This document shows positions 9,960 through 23,453 of a stretch of DNA of 64,000 nucleotides, piece after piece (position 1 is the first letter of the stretch; each line of letters begins with the position of its first letter). Source of the stretch: Deltaproteobacteria bacterium (GTDB lineage Bacteria; Myxococcota_A; UBA9042; PHBI01; JACKFB01); assembly GCA_020632695.1 (NCBI GenBank), contig JACKFB010000009.1:124001-188000 (forward strand), read 5' to 3'. Made by a program: the position numbers and the translations under genes. The notes below the pieces were generated by a model, which ran no database searches, was not told the origin of the DNA, and was given only the letters and a program-made list of their open reading frames with translations.

Positions 9960-9963
<4 letters not shown>
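9406..9963 (+). CDS. ECF-type RNA polymerase sigma factor (RpoE-like)
   Basis: 185 residues. Region 2 is at ~18-85: FRALYEAELDYVWRTLRRLG, then ERDVEDLAHDVFVAAWRAL, and RPWLFGIAFRVVSDYRR for the -10 binding helix. Region 4 is at ~120-178: LDALPPPQRAVFVL and the helix-turn-helix VPEIAAGLGVSDNTCYSRL. The two regions are joined by a ~35-residue linker, standard for ECF factors. GTG at 9406 and GTG at 9409 are both possible starts, and no later in-frame start precedes region 2. The stop overlaps the next gene by four bases (ATGA), so sigma and anti-sigma are translationally coupled. It probably drives its own operon and the gene at 12548 through the shared motif at 9371 and 12475. Confidence 0.92.
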
Positions 9964-10768
<805 letters not shown>

Positions 10769-10772
<4 letters not shown>

Positions 10773-12478
10773 CGGGGGGGCTTCGGGCGGGGCTGCTGCT
10801 GCTGGCCTTGGCCGGCGCTGGTGCGGGTTGCGACACCTCGCTCTGGCTCGGCGATCCGCGGGTCGCTGGCGGCCTGCCCGAGGTGCGGGGCGACGCTGGC
10901 GACGCCGACGTCCATCGTCCGCTGCCCTGCATCAGCCTCACTCCCGAGCAGGTGGCGTTCCGGGCGGTGAGCGCCGAGAGCGAGGTGGGCGCGTCGGTCA
11001 CCCTGCGCAACGACTGCGACGCGCCGCGATCGCTCACCGGCTTCTATCTGGGGGGTGACCCGGGCTTCTCGCTCGTGCTCGCCGGCCGCACCTACCCGCT
11101 GGACGCGAAGACCGGGACGGCGGGAGTGCCGCTGTCGCCGCCGCTGGTCATCGACGCCCACGGCAGCGTCGACGTCGCCATCGTGTACGCGCCGGAGGAC
11201 GCTGGCTCGGCGGTGGCCAGCCTGATCTGGCTCACCGACGACCCGGCCGGCGGGCCCACCCTCTCGATGAGCGCCCAGATCCCGCCGCCGCCGTGCATCG
11301 CGTCCTTCCCCAAGGCCGTCGACTTCGGCGCGGTGCTGGTGGGCAGCCAGCGCCGCCGCACGGTGCGCCTGGGCGACTGCGGCGACACGCCGCTGGAGGT
11401 GCGCGACGTCGCGCTGGCGGCCGGCGCGTCACCCGGGCTCAGCCTGGAGCTGCCGGCGTCGCTGGCGGTGCCGCCGCCGCCGGGCGCGCTGGACCTGCGG
11501 CTCGCCTTCGCGCCAGCGAGCGGCTCGGTGCCGGCTGGCGACGGCGCGCCCGAACCCGCGCGCACCGAGCTGATCATCCGTAGCAACGCCTTCCACTCGG
11601 AGCTGCGCGTGCCGATCTCGTCGCTGGCGGTGGACGCGCCGTGCCCGTGGGCGGTCATCGACCCCGGGGTGCCCGAGCAGGTCACGGTCGGCCAGCAGGT
11701 GGTGCTGAGCGGGGCGGGCAGCTTCGGCGTGCTCGCGCCGGTCGGGCGCTGGGCCTGGGAGGCCGCCGGCCCCCACGGCGCCCGCGGGCGCTTCGAGCCG
11801 TCGCCCGACGCCAACACCACCACGCTGCTGCTCGACGTGGTGGGGACCTGGACGCTGAGCCTGGCGGTGTGGGACGCCGAGGGGCGGCCCGGGTGCGCGG
11901 CGGCCCACCGGCTCATCGAGGTGACGCCCCCGCCGGAGGGGCTCCACCTGGAGCTGACCTGGCAGACCCCCGGCGACCTGGACCCGACCGACAGCGGCCC
12001 CGGCGCGGGCAGCGACCTGGACCTGCACCTGCTGCACCCCTTCGCCACGGGCATCGACTTCGACGGGGACGGCTCGCTGGACGGGTGGTTCGACCAGCCC
12101 TTCGACGTGCACTGGCTCAACCCGGCGCCCGACTGGGGCGAGCTCGGCTCGGACGCGGACGATCCGCGCCTGTCCAGCGATGACACCGACGGCGACGGCC
12201 CCGAGTCCCTCGCGCTGCCGCGTCCGGCGGGCGCGGTGACCTACGCGGTGGGCGTCCACGGCTGGGACGACCACGGCTACGGTCCCAGCCAGGCGCGCCT
12301 GGCCGGCTGGTTGGACGGCGTCTCCCTCGGGGAGCCGCTGGTCTTGGAGGTGACCGAGGGCGAGCTCTGCCACGTCGCCGAGCTGCGCTTCCCCGAGGGG
12401 GTGCTGGCCCCCGACGCGAAGCCCGAGTGCTCGAAGGGCAGCCCGGCGCTGACGAAGCCTGTCCCAGACGCTCCGTGA
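10769..12478 (+). CDS. Lipoprotein with ASH-like, PKD-like and DLDLH domains
   Basis: 569 residues. GTG at 10769 overlaps the anti-sigma stop (GTGA), so it is the third gene of the ECF operon. The leader ends GAGAGCDT, a lipobox with Cys at ~21. Residues ~50-165 and ~170-290 are immunoglobulin-like strands of the ASPM/SPD-2/Hydin type (LTPEQVAFRAV ... VTLRNDCDAPRSL; FPKAVDFGAVLVGSQ). Residues ~293-390 resemble a PKD domain (VVLSGAGSFG ... WAWEA). Residues ~391-540 carry DPTDSGPGAGSDLDLH ... HPFA ... WFDQPFDVHWLNPAPDWG, a module repeated in the paralog at 12548. It is probably an outer-membrane or periplasmic sensor or adhesion protein. Specific function unknown. Confidence 0.85.
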
Positions 12479-12503
12479 CGGATCCGGGGGCCTCGACCCA
12501 ATC
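12475..12503 (+). promoter_or_regulatory. Second copy of the ECF-type promoter motif
   Basis: GTGACGGA, nine bases, CTCGACCCAATC, identical in both blocks and in spacing to 9371..9399. It overlaps the stop codon of the preceding gene and lies 44 bases before the start of the lipoprotein gene at 12548. This suggests that gene has its own promoter read by the same sigma factor. Confidence 0.5.
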
Positions 12504-12547
12504 CCTCTTCGTCCGCCGCCGCGAGCGGCTCACACGGGGAGGCAGCG

Positions 12548-14551
12548 ATGAGGGTGAGGCTGGTACGGGTGGCTGGGGTGGCGGTGCTGCTGGCGGCGGC
12601 CTTCGGTGCTTGCGGCGACGGGGGGAGCTTCACCTCGGGCGCGCTCCCCGTGCTGGAGGTGCGCGTCGACGGGCAGACCGTGGAGGCCGGCGGGGCGGCC
12701 GTGGTCCAGCTCGGGGCGCCGGGGCAGGGCGAGGCCGTGGTCGGGTGGCTCGAGCTGGTGGACACCGGCAACGCCGCGTTGCGGGTCGAGTCCATCGAGT
12801 GGACCTCGACGCCGCCGGGCGCCCTGCGCCTGGAGCTGCCGAGCCTGCCCCAGCAGCTCTCGCCGGTGGGAGCGGCGGCGGAGCCCTCATCCGCGCTGCG
12901 GGTGCCCATCCTAGCCCGCGACCTGGAGGCCGGCCAGCCGCTGCCCGCCGTGGAGATCGCGATCGGCACCGAGCGCACCGTGAACGGCAGCCGGGCGACG
13001 CGCATCCGGTTGCAGACCGCCCGGTCGGCGGGCGAGCTGTCGGTGACGCCCTCGGTGGTCGACTTCGGCGTGCAGGCGCCGGGCACCCGAGCCGTCCGCG
13101 AGGTGGCGCTGCTGGCCACCGGCGGCGCGCCGGTGCAGGTCGACGCGCTGGTGCTCAGCGGCGCCGCAGGTTTCGCCGTGGAGGTGGGGGACGCCCCGCT
13201 CGGCGCCGGCGAAGGGGGCGCCGGGGGGCGTCTGGTGCTGGATCCGCCCTGGCTCATCACGCCGGGGCGGGTCGAGCGCCTCACCGTCACCTACGAGGCC
13301 CAGAGCGCGGCCGCCGCGACGGGCACGTTGACCGTGGAGACCGCCGAGGGGGCGCCTCGGGTGGTGGCCCTGCGCGCCAACACCGCCGCGCCCTGCGCCG
13401 TAGCCGAGCCAGCCCGCCTGGACTTCGGCACCCGGGCGGTGGGGCAGCTCAGCGCGATGACCGTGACCCTGCGCTCCTGCGGGACCGGCCCGGTGACGGT
13501 GTCCTCGCTGGCCCTCGACGCGGCCACCGACGAGGGCTTCTCGCTGGTCGACCCGCCCGCGCTCCCCGCGGTGCTGGCGCCCAACGAGCGGCTCGAGCTC
13601 ACCGTGCGCTACCTGCCGACCGAGCAGAGCCCGATCGACGACGCCGGCGCGGCGCTGCCCGACGTGGGGCTGCTGCGAGCCCTGACCGACGCGCCGGTGC
13701 CCGCCGTGGAGGTGCCGCTCTCCGGCGTCGGCGCCCTCGAGGTGCCCCCGACGGCCGTCATCGTCATCGCCGAGGGCGAGGAGGTCACCCCCCAGACCGT
13801 GCTCCACCTGAGCGGGACCCAGAGCTACGGTCCGGCCCCCATCGCGGCCTGGCACTGGCAGGTGGACCCGCCCGAGGGCGTGGCCCCGGCGTTCTCGCCG
13901 CACGACGGCAGCCCGGAGCCCACCTTCGAAGCCAACGTCGCCGGCACCTACCGCTTCACCCTCACCGTCGAGGACATCGACGGCGTGCCCTCGGCCGAGG
14001 CCGCGGTGGCCGTCGTCCAGGTCATCCCCGACGAGGCGATCCACGTGGAGCTCTTGTGGGAAACCCCCGGTGACCCCGACCCCACCGACGAGGGGCCCGA
14101 GGCGGGCGCCGACCTGGACCTGCACTTCGTCCACCCGTACGCCCCGGGCGACGGCTGGTTCGACGTCCCCTTCGACTGCTACTGGTTCAACCCGCACCCC
14201 AACTGGGCGGCCCTGGCGCCCCAGGTCGATGACGATCCGGGTCTGGATCGCGACGACACCGACGGCGCTGGGCCCGAGAACCTCAACCTCTCGATCCCCG
14301 AGGCGGGCCTGGCCTACCGCGTCGGCGTGCAGAGCTGGGCCGACCACGGCTTCGGAGCCAGCGTCGCCACCGTCCGCGTCTTCATCTACGGCGAGCTGAC
14401 CTACGAGGCGTCCTGTCCCATCGGCGGGCAGGACCTCTGGGACGCCGCGCGCATCCTCTGGCCCAGCGGCGAGGTGGTACCCACGGGCGGCGTCGGCGCC
14501 TGCGTGACCACGCCCGACGCGATCCCCGACGGCCTCTTCCCCACCCCCTGA
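12548..14551 (+). CDS. Paralogous lipoprotein with ASH-like, PKD-like and DLDLH domains
   Basis: 667 residues from ATG 12548 behind GGGGAGG. The leader ends LLAAAFGACGDG, a good lipobox. Three Ig-like blocks of the ASH kind follow (LPVLEVRVDGQTVEAGG; LSVTPSVVDFGVQAPGT; CAVAEPARLDFGTRAVG), then a PKD-like block (~400-495; TVLHLSGTQSYG ... AAWHWQV), then the DLDLH module (~500-640; DPTDEGPEAGADLDLH ... WFDVPFDCYWFNPHPNW). Order and sequence are shared with the gene at 10769, so the two arose by duplication; this copy has one extra Ig-like block. It has its own copy of the putative ECF promoter. It is convergent with smpB. Confidence 0.85.
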   Translation: MRVRLVRVAGVAVLLAAAFGACGDGGSFTSGALPVLEVRVDGQTVEAGGAAVVQLGAPGQGEAVVGWLELVDTGNAALRVESIEWTSTPPGALRLELPSLPQQLSPVGAAAEPSSALRVPILARDLEAGQPLPAVEIAIGTERTVNGSRATRIRLQTARSAGELSVTPSVVDFGVQAPGTRAVREVALLATGGAPVQVDALVLSGAAGFAVEVGDAPLGAGEGGAGGRLVLDPPWLITPGRVERLTVTYEAQSAAAATGTLTVETAEGAPRVVALRANTAAPCAVAEPARLDFGTRAVGQLSAMTVTLRSCGTGPVTVSSLALDAATDEGFSLVDPPALPAVLAPNERLELTVRYLPTEQSPIDDAGAALPDVGLLRALTDAPVPAVEVPLSGVGALEVPPTAVIVIAEGEEVTPQTVLHLSGTQSYGPAPIAAWHWQVDPPEGVAPAFSPHDGSPEPTFEANVAGTYRFTLTVEDIDGVPSAEAAVAVVQVIPDEAIHVELLWETPGDPDPTDEGPEAGADLDLHFVHPYAPGDGWFDVPFDCYWFNPHPNWAALAPQVDDDPGLDRDDTDGAGPENLNLSIPEAGLAYRVGVQSWADHGFGASVATVRVFIYGELTYEASCPIGGQDLWDAARILWPSGEVVPTGGVGACVTTPDAIPDGLFPTP

Positions 14552-14558
14552 ACGCCCC

Positions 14559-14577
14559 GCCCGCCTCGGAGACGGGC
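14559..14577. terminator. Possible hairpin between convergent genes
   Basis: GCCCG and CGGGC pair around a nine-base loop in the 37-base gap between the lipoprotein stop and the smpB stop. There is no T run on either strand, so a Rho-independent terminator is uncertain. Confidence 0.25.
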
Positions 14578-14588
14578 CGCGCGCGCCC

Positions 14589-15056
14589 TCACTGCTTGAG
14601 CGCGCGGTCCATCTCCCGCTTGGCGTCGCGCTCCTTGAGGTCCTGGCGTCGATCCGCGTGCTTCTTGCCGCGCGCCAGGCCCAGCTCGAGCTTGATCAGC
14701 CCGCGATCCAGGTAGAAGCGGAGCGGGATGCAGGTGAAGCCCTTCTCGTCGACCCGCTCGGCGATGCGCTCGATCTCCCGGTGCTCGAGCAGCAGCCGCC
14801 GCGCGCGGGTCGGCTCGTGCCCGTGCCGGTTGGCGAACGCATACTCGGGGATGTGGACGTTCACCAACCAGAGGCTGCCGTCCCGCGGCTCCACGTGCCC
14901 GTCGCTGAAGGTGACCTGGCTGGCGCGCAGCGACTTCACCTCGCTGCCCATCAGCGACAGGCCCGCCTGGAAGGTCTCGTCGATCTGGTACTCGTGGCGC
15001 GCGCGCCGGTTCGTGGCGAGGGTTCGGTTGTTCTTGTCGCTCGTTCGCGAGCCCAT
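14589..15056 (-). CDS. smpB: SsrA-binding protein SmpB
   Basis: 155 residues, the normal family length. It carries the expected motifs NRRARHEYQIDETFQAGL, LMGSEVKSLR, NVHIPEYAFAN and KGFTCIPLRFY, then the basic C-terminal tail GKKHADRRQDLKERDAKREM that enters the ribosomal A site in trans-translation. SmpB binds tmRNA and rescues stalled ribosomes. ATG at 15056 was chosen because it follows GGGAGG and gives the canonical length. A longer reading is open upstream but has no family similarity. No tmRNA gene was recognised next to it, although the two are often neighbours. Confidence 0.96.
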   Translation of the reverse strand: MGSRTSDKNNRTLATNRRARHEYQIDETFQAGLSLMGSEVKSLRASQVTFSDGHVEPRDGSLWLVNVHIPEYAFANRHGHEPTRARRLLLEHREIERIAERVDEKGFTCIPLRFYLDRGLIKLELGLARGKKHADRRQDLKERDAKREMDRALKQ

Positions 15057-15667
15057 CGGTCGGCCTCCCGGAGGAGGACCACCGGTAGCACAGGTGCGAC
15101 CGCGGGCGCCACGTCGGCCTCCAAGCCGCCAGGGACGCGCGATCGCGGCCCCTCCCGGGCACCAGAACGCGTTCCGTTCCCGGCCGGAGCCGGTGATCAG
15201 CATAGATTTCAAAGCCTTCTGGTGCCGCCTCGGGCGCCGCCGATCGGCCCCACGCGCCGGTGGCTGGCGCCTGCCCATGATTCCCGAAACTTGAGGTGAA
15301 ACCGCGACATTTCAGTGGGTTGCCCCAATCGGGCCTCAGGGCCGGCCGCGCCAGCCTCCTCGGGGAACGTCGCAGTTTCGGGGGGTTGCCGGCGCCATAT
15401 ATGGCCCAAGATCCAGGTCAAGTTTTACGGGCCTGCCCCAAGATGTTGACCCTCCCCCCCGTTGCCGTCACAGTTCACCCGCATCCTGGCTGACACGAAT
15501 TCGTCACGGACTGGTGACCCCACCACGCAAGTCCGGGCGTGTGTCAATCGGTGCACTCTACCCACTGGGAGCCGACCTCGTCGGTCGTCGCAGCAGGCCG
15601 TCCTGCCGCTGCCGTTCCCTGCCGTCATCCACTGCCTGTATTCGCGCGCCGAGGAGGGTTGTCCCCC
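15057..15667. other. Divergent intergenic region between smpB and the ribonucleotide reductase
   Basis: About 610 bases with no convincing gene, and visibly less GC-rich in the middle than the surrounding genes. It contains a perfect 12-base palindrome GCCATATATGGC at 15394..15405. Two related blocks (GCGACATTTCAGTGGGTTGC near 15312 and GTCGCAGTTTCGGGGGGTTG near 15369) share their pattern and may be tandem regulatory sites. I looked for a tmRNA, a cobalamin riboswitch (B12 box) and a NrdR box and found none convincing. Promoters for both divergent genes should lie here. Confidence 0.5.
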
Positions 15668-19276
<3,609 letters not shown>

Positions 19277-19308
19277 GGTCCGGCGTCGATGGCCGGGGCG
19301 GCGGCTGC

Positions 19309-19404
19309 GAGCCTCGCTGGCGGCGTCGCTCCCTCGGGTCAGGCCTGCGACGGGCTGAAGCCCGACTCGGCCTGCCCTCGGTCGCGCCACCACCAGCGAG
19401 GCTC
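19309..19404 (+). repeat. Palindromic repeat element, copy A
   Basis: An imperfect 96-base palindrome 33 bases after the nrdJ stop. Outer arms GAGCCTCGCTGG and CCAGCGAGGCTC are perfectly complementary (12 pairs). A middle pair CAGGCC/GGCCTG and an apical hairpin GGGCT-GA-AGCCC are centred on the same axis (~19357). The inner ~65 bases match copies B (45963) and C (32146). A GGTCTC hexamer tract starts 185 bases downstream. The gap holds a 19-base direct repeat ACTCGGCTTCGGCCTGCGG at 19514 and 19551. Confidence 0.8.
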
Positions 19405-19588
19405 TCGCTCGCCGCTGACGGCGCCTCGCCGGTGGCGGGGTTGAGCGTACGGCTCGGCCGCGGCCTGCGGCGCGCCTCGCTCGGGGCTTCGGGGCCTCGC
19501 CTCGGGCGGGGGGACTCGGCTTCGGCCTGCGGCCCGCCTGCCGCGGCCAGACTCGGCTTCGGCCTGCGGTCGCAGGTGCAGGTCTCAA

Positions 19589-19990
<402 letters not shown>

Positions 19991-20009
19991 GTCGCGGCGG
20001 TTGGTCGGG

Positions 20010-20891
20010 TTACCAGGGGGCTTCGGGTTGGCCTCTTGGGGCGAGGAGGGCGCTGGCGGATTGGAGGCCTGCTTCGTTGAAGTGGAGGCGGGCTCGGGCG
20101 GTTTGGGGTTGTTTCAGGGACCGGGCCAGGTCTCGGAGGGGTTCGGCGGCTTCGGCTCCCAGGGCCGCGGCTACCAGGCCCAGGAGGCGGGCGGTGGGGA
20201 TGGGGCCGGTCTCGACGGCGAAGCCCTCCTCGGGCTCGGGCGACCAGCGCACCTCCAGCACCGGGCTCGTCAGGGCCGGGGTGTCGCCGGCCAGGTCGCG
20301 CAAGACCGGGACCACCAGCTCTCGGGCCAGGGGTTCGAGGCCCATGCAGGCGGCCACCGCCGGGACGCGATCGAGGCTGACCGGCCAGCGGCCCGCCAGT
20401 GCCGTCGGGCCCCCGCCGTAGCAGAGCAGGCGGCAGCCGGTGAGCCCGGGGGCCTCGGTGGCGTCGTGCACGTCGCGGAAGTGGACCACCGACTCGGCCG
20501 GGAAGGGCAGGGGGCCCTCGCTGAGCGCGATGCGGGTAGGCGTCAGGGGCGCCAGGATGCCCAGCTCGAACTCGGCCAGCGCCGACTCCAGGGGGAGCGA
20601 CACGGTGATGGCGCCCCGGGGCCAGCGGCCGAGGATCCAGCGCAGCGTCCAGCGGTGCACCGGGTCCAGGGCCTCATCGACCAGGTGCTGCAAGCCGGCG
20701 CGGAAGGGCGCCCGTGCGCCGGCCAGGTGCGCCTGGTGGGTGACCCGGCCCGCTGAGGCGCGCACCTCCAGGTAGCGGCGCTTCACGCCCCGATCGCCCA
20801 GCGCGCTCACGAGCTGCCGGGCGGCCGTCCCCGCCAGGGAGTCCAGCGCCCGGTCCCAGCCCGCGCGGTCGATGGAGGCGGTGTCCGACAT
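20010..20891 (-). CDS. Uncharacterised protein
   Basis: 293 residues from ATG 20891 (a GTG two codons upstream, at 20897, is also possible). Soluble, with no signal peptide or membrane segment. No recognised domain. Features are an N-terminal VKRRYLEVRASAGRVTHQAHL segment, a central CRLLCYGGGP, and a C-terminal half rich in Ala and Leu helices. The stop lies about 20 bases from hexamer tract A, so the tract borders its 3' end. It is divergent from the aldo/keto reductase with ~120 bases between starts. Codon use is like its neighbours, which supports a real gene. No function is offered. Confidence 0.65.
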   Translation of the reverse strand: MSDTASIDRAGWDRALDSLAGTAARQLVSALGDRGVKRRYLEVRASAGRVTHQAHLAGARAPFRAGLQHLVDEALDPVHRWTLRWILGRWPRGAITVSLPLESALAEFELGILAPLTPTRIALSEGPLPFPAESVVHFRDVHDATEAPGLTGCRLLCYGGGPTALAGRWPVSLDRVPAVAACMGLEPLARELVVPVLRDLAGDTPALTSPVLEVRWSPEPEEGFAVETGPIPTARLLGLVAAALGAEAAEPLRDLARSLKQPQTARARLHFNEAGLQSASALLAPRGQPEAPW

Positions 20892-21010
20892 GCCCACCGG
20901 ATCTATCCCAAGCCCGCCGCCGCGTCACCCCCCGCCCGGCGCCGCCCGGCCGCCGGTTGCGTCGGGGCGCGCGCGGCGCGACCTTGGCGGTGCGAACCCA
21001 GGAGGGCGTC

Positions 21011-22420
21011 ATGATCACGGGGCGGGCCAGCGGCGAGGCCACCGAGGACGCACTGAGCGCGGTGGCACCTCGCTGGCGGCGCAGGCTGGGGGCGACCGGG
21101 CTGCACACGGCGGCGCTGGGCTTCGGCACCTACCGCGTCGACGAGGCCGATGGCGCGCACCTGGCCGCGCTCGACCAGGCCCTCGCCGGCGGGATCCGGC
21201 TCGTCGACACGGCGGTCAACTACGGCCTCGGCGGCGCGGAGCGCGCGGTGGGGCTGGCGCTGGCGCGCGGCGTCGAGGCCGGGCGGCTCCAGCGTGAGGG
21301 CGTCATCGTCGTCAGCAAGGTGGGCTACTGGCAGGGCGAGATGCTCGAGTGGCTGCGCCGGTCGGGCGACGCCGATCCGCGCGCGGTGGCCTCGCTCTCG
21401 CCCGACCACGCCCACGCGCTGGGCCCGGCGCTGATCCGCCACGCGGCCAGCGTCTCGCGCGGGCGCCTCGGCCTCGAGACCCTGGACGTGCTGCTCCTGC
21501 ACAACCCGGAGTACCTGCTGGACCCCGGCCCGGACGCCCTGCGAGAGGCCAGCGGTGCCGAGCGCCGCGCGGCCTTCGAGGCCACGATCCTGCAGGCCTT
21601 CCGCACCCTCGAGGAGCTGGTGGGCGAGGGCGCCATCGCCTGGTACGGCGTCTCGTCCAACAGCCTGGGCGCCCGGGTCGAGCAGCCGGGCCAGACGACG
21701 GTGTCGGCCTTCGTGGAGGCCGCCGAGCAGGCGGCCCGCTCCGTGGGCGCGCGCCAGCACCATCTGGCCCTCCTGCAGGCGCCGGTGAACCTGCTCGAGG
21801 CCCGCGGCGCCGAGGCGGCGGCCGAGGCTGCCCGTCACGGGCTGGCCTTCCTCGCCAACCGTCCGCTCAACGCGGTGACCGGCGGCGCCCTGGTCCGCCT
21901 GGCCGCTCCCGGGCCCGGCGCCACCACGGAGGCGCTGTCCGCGGCGCGCAAGGCGCTGCGCCGGCTGGAGGCCGCGCTCGATCCCGGCGGCGCCTCGGCC
22001 TTCCCGCGCTGGTCCCACGAGCTGCCGGGCGCCTTGACGCGCCTCGCGACGGCGCTGGACTTCGACGACTTCCGCACCCGCTACGCCGACCCGCGCACCG
22101 AGGCCGCGCTGGAGGCGGTGCAGCCCGCGGGGCCCCGCGCCGGCGTGGCGGTGCAGGCCTGGCGCGCCGAGTATCGGCGGCACTACGAGGCGCTGATGGG
22201 CGCGGCCCGGGGCGTGCTGGCGGCCCGTGACGCGGCGCGGCTGGAGGCGCTTGCAGCTCCGCTGGACGACGCGCTGCCCGAGGCGCTGCGGGCGGGGCCG
22301 CTGTCCCGGCGGGCGCTGGCCTTCGCCGCGACGCGCCCGGGCGTGACGGCGGCGCTCTGCGGCATGCGGCGTGAGGCCTGGGTCGACGAGGCGCTTGCGC
22401 TGCTCCGCTCGGGTGCCTGA
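21011..22420 (+). CDS. Aldo/keto reductase family protein, enlarged
   Basis: 469 residues from ATG 21011, preceded by GGAGGG. The N-terminal half has the aldo/keto reductase barrel pattern: LGFGTYRVD, RLVDTAVNYGLGGAE with the catalytic Asp and Tyr, VVSKVGYW with the catalytic Lys, and VLLLHNPEYLL with the His. The family usually reduces carbonyls with NADPH. It is ~150 residues longer than typical members. The C-terminal half (after ~300) is helical, ends with a barrel-like TAALCGMRREAWVDEAL, and matches a subgroup whose substrate I do not know. It stands alone and is convergent with the Lon-domain gene. Confidence 0.8.
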   Translation: MITGRASGEATEDALSAVAPRWRRRLGATGLHTAALGFGTYRVDEADGAHLAALDQALAGGIRLVDTAVNYGLGGAERAVGLALARGVEAGRLQREGVIVVSKVGYWQGEMLEWLRRSGDADPRAVASLSPDHAHALGPALIRHAASVSRGRLGLETLDVLLLHNPEYLLDPGPDALREASGAERRAAFEATILQAFRTLEELVGEGAIAWYGVSSNSLGARVEQPGQTTVSAFVEAAEQAARSVGARQHHLALLQAPVNLLEARGAEAAAEAARHGLAFLANRPLNAVTGGALVRLAAPGPGATTEALSAARKALRRLEAALDPGGASAFPRWSHELPGALTRLATALDFDDFRTRYADPRTEAALEAVQPAGPRAGVAVQAWRAEYRRHYEALMGAARGVLAARDAARLEALAAPLDDALPEALRAGPLSRRALAFAATRPGVTAALCGMRREAWVDEALALLRSGA

Positions 22421-22447
22421 GGGGCGAGGGTCGCCGCCGCCCTGGGG

Positions 22448-23353
22448 CTACTCGCCCTTGGGCAGCTTGCGCGGCGGCCGCTTCGGCGGCTTGAGCAGGC
22501 GCTCGGCCAGGCGGTCGAAGCGCGTCTGGAGCGCCTGGGTCGCCTCGACCACCGCGCGGGTCTCCTCGAGCAGCGCCGCGTCGGTCGAGCACAGCGGCGC
22601 CAGCGCGGCCAGCACCGTCGCCGTGTCCCCCAGGCCACCCAGGCCTTCCCGGGACGCGTCCTCGAGCCAGGCCTGCATCCCGCGGCGGATGGCGGCCGGC
22701 CCCGCCGGCAGGCCGGACTCGATGGCGTCCAGCATGCTGCCCACCCAGCCGGCCACCGCGTGGCCCTCGGCGGCCAGCAGCACGTTCTTGCGCGCCGTCG
22801 GCTCGTCGAAGAGATAGTCGGCCATCAAGAAGAGCGCCTCGATGGGGTCGGTGGTGCGCGAGAGCTCGAGCACCGGCTTCTCGACCTGCTCGCGCCCCTC
22901 GGTGTCCCCCTCGGCGCGGGCCGCCAGCAGCGCCCGGAAGAAGCGCGCGCCCAGGGTCCTGGCCAGCGCCTCGTCGCTCGGGCCCCGCGTCACCGGCCAG
23001 GGCGTCACCGACGCGCTGAAGCCGTCGTCCTTGGGGCTCACCGCGCCCAGCCGCGCGCGGCTGACCCGCTCGAGCAGGAGGCGAGGCGTCGGCTCGTGCT
23101 CGTCCGCCGGCAGCACGACGCCCATCCCCACGAGCACCGCCTCGAGCAGCGGCCCGGGCGACCCGCTGGCGCGCTGCTCCATCCGGGTCGGCGCCGCGCT
23201 GCCGGGCACCCGGCAGGCCACCGCCACCGTCGTGCCCGCGTCCACGGCGCCGCGGGCGATGAGCGTGCGCGCCTCGCCCTCGTCGAGCCCCACCTCGGTG
23301 GTGGTGCCGGGGAGCATGACCTCGTCGAGGACGATGAGTGGCAAGCTGTTCAC
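22448..23353 (-). CDS. Stand-alone Lon N-terminal (substrate-binding) domain protein
   Basis: 301 residues. The start LPLIVLDEVMLPGTTTEVGL followed by RVPG, LLEAVLVGMGVVL and RLLLERVSRARL is the Lon protease N-domain (PUA-like) pattern. The ATPase and protease domains are absent. The C-terminal ~130 residues are helical and end in a basic Pro/Lys tail (LKPPKRPPRKLPKGE). Such single-domain proteins are common in proteobacteria, where they are thought to bind unfolded or damaged proteins, but their role is unproven. It is divergent from the isopentenyl isomerase gene by about 100 bases. Confidence 0.75.
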   Translation of the reverse strand: MNSLPLIVLDEVMLPGTTTEVGLDEGEARTLIARGAVDAGTTVAVACRVPGSAAPTRMEQRASGSPGPLLEAVLVGMGVVLPADEHEPTPRLLLERVSRARLGAVSPKDDGFSASVTPWPVTRGPSDEALARTLGARFFRALLAARAEGDTEGREQVEKPVLELSRTTDPIEALFLMADYLFDEPTARKNVLLAAEGHAVAGWVGSMLDAIESGLPAGPAAIRRGMQAWLEDASREGLGGLGDTATVLAALAPLCSTDAALLEETRAVVEATQALQTRFDRLAERLLKPPKRPPRKLPKGE

Positions 23354-23453
23354 GATGCGGGCTCATGCCACGCCGAGGCCTCGGACGCCAGCCGAATCGC
23401 GCAGGCGCGACGCCTCACTTGACCGCGCTCGGGTCCCGCACTAACCAAGCGTG

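Noticed and set aside
15057..15667. tmRNA gene or cobalamin riboswitch near smpB/nrdJ
   Set aside because: No tRNA-like acceptor ends, tag reading frame or B12 box could be found by eye. A covariance-model search (Infernal with Rfam tmRNA and cobalamin models) would settle it.
19309..19404. Palindrome copy A as a simple nrdJ transcription terminator
   Set aside because: Near-identical or related elements occur inside a coding sequence (32146) and upstream of a gene (45963), and there is no T run, so a dispersed repeat explains it better, although it may also end transcription.
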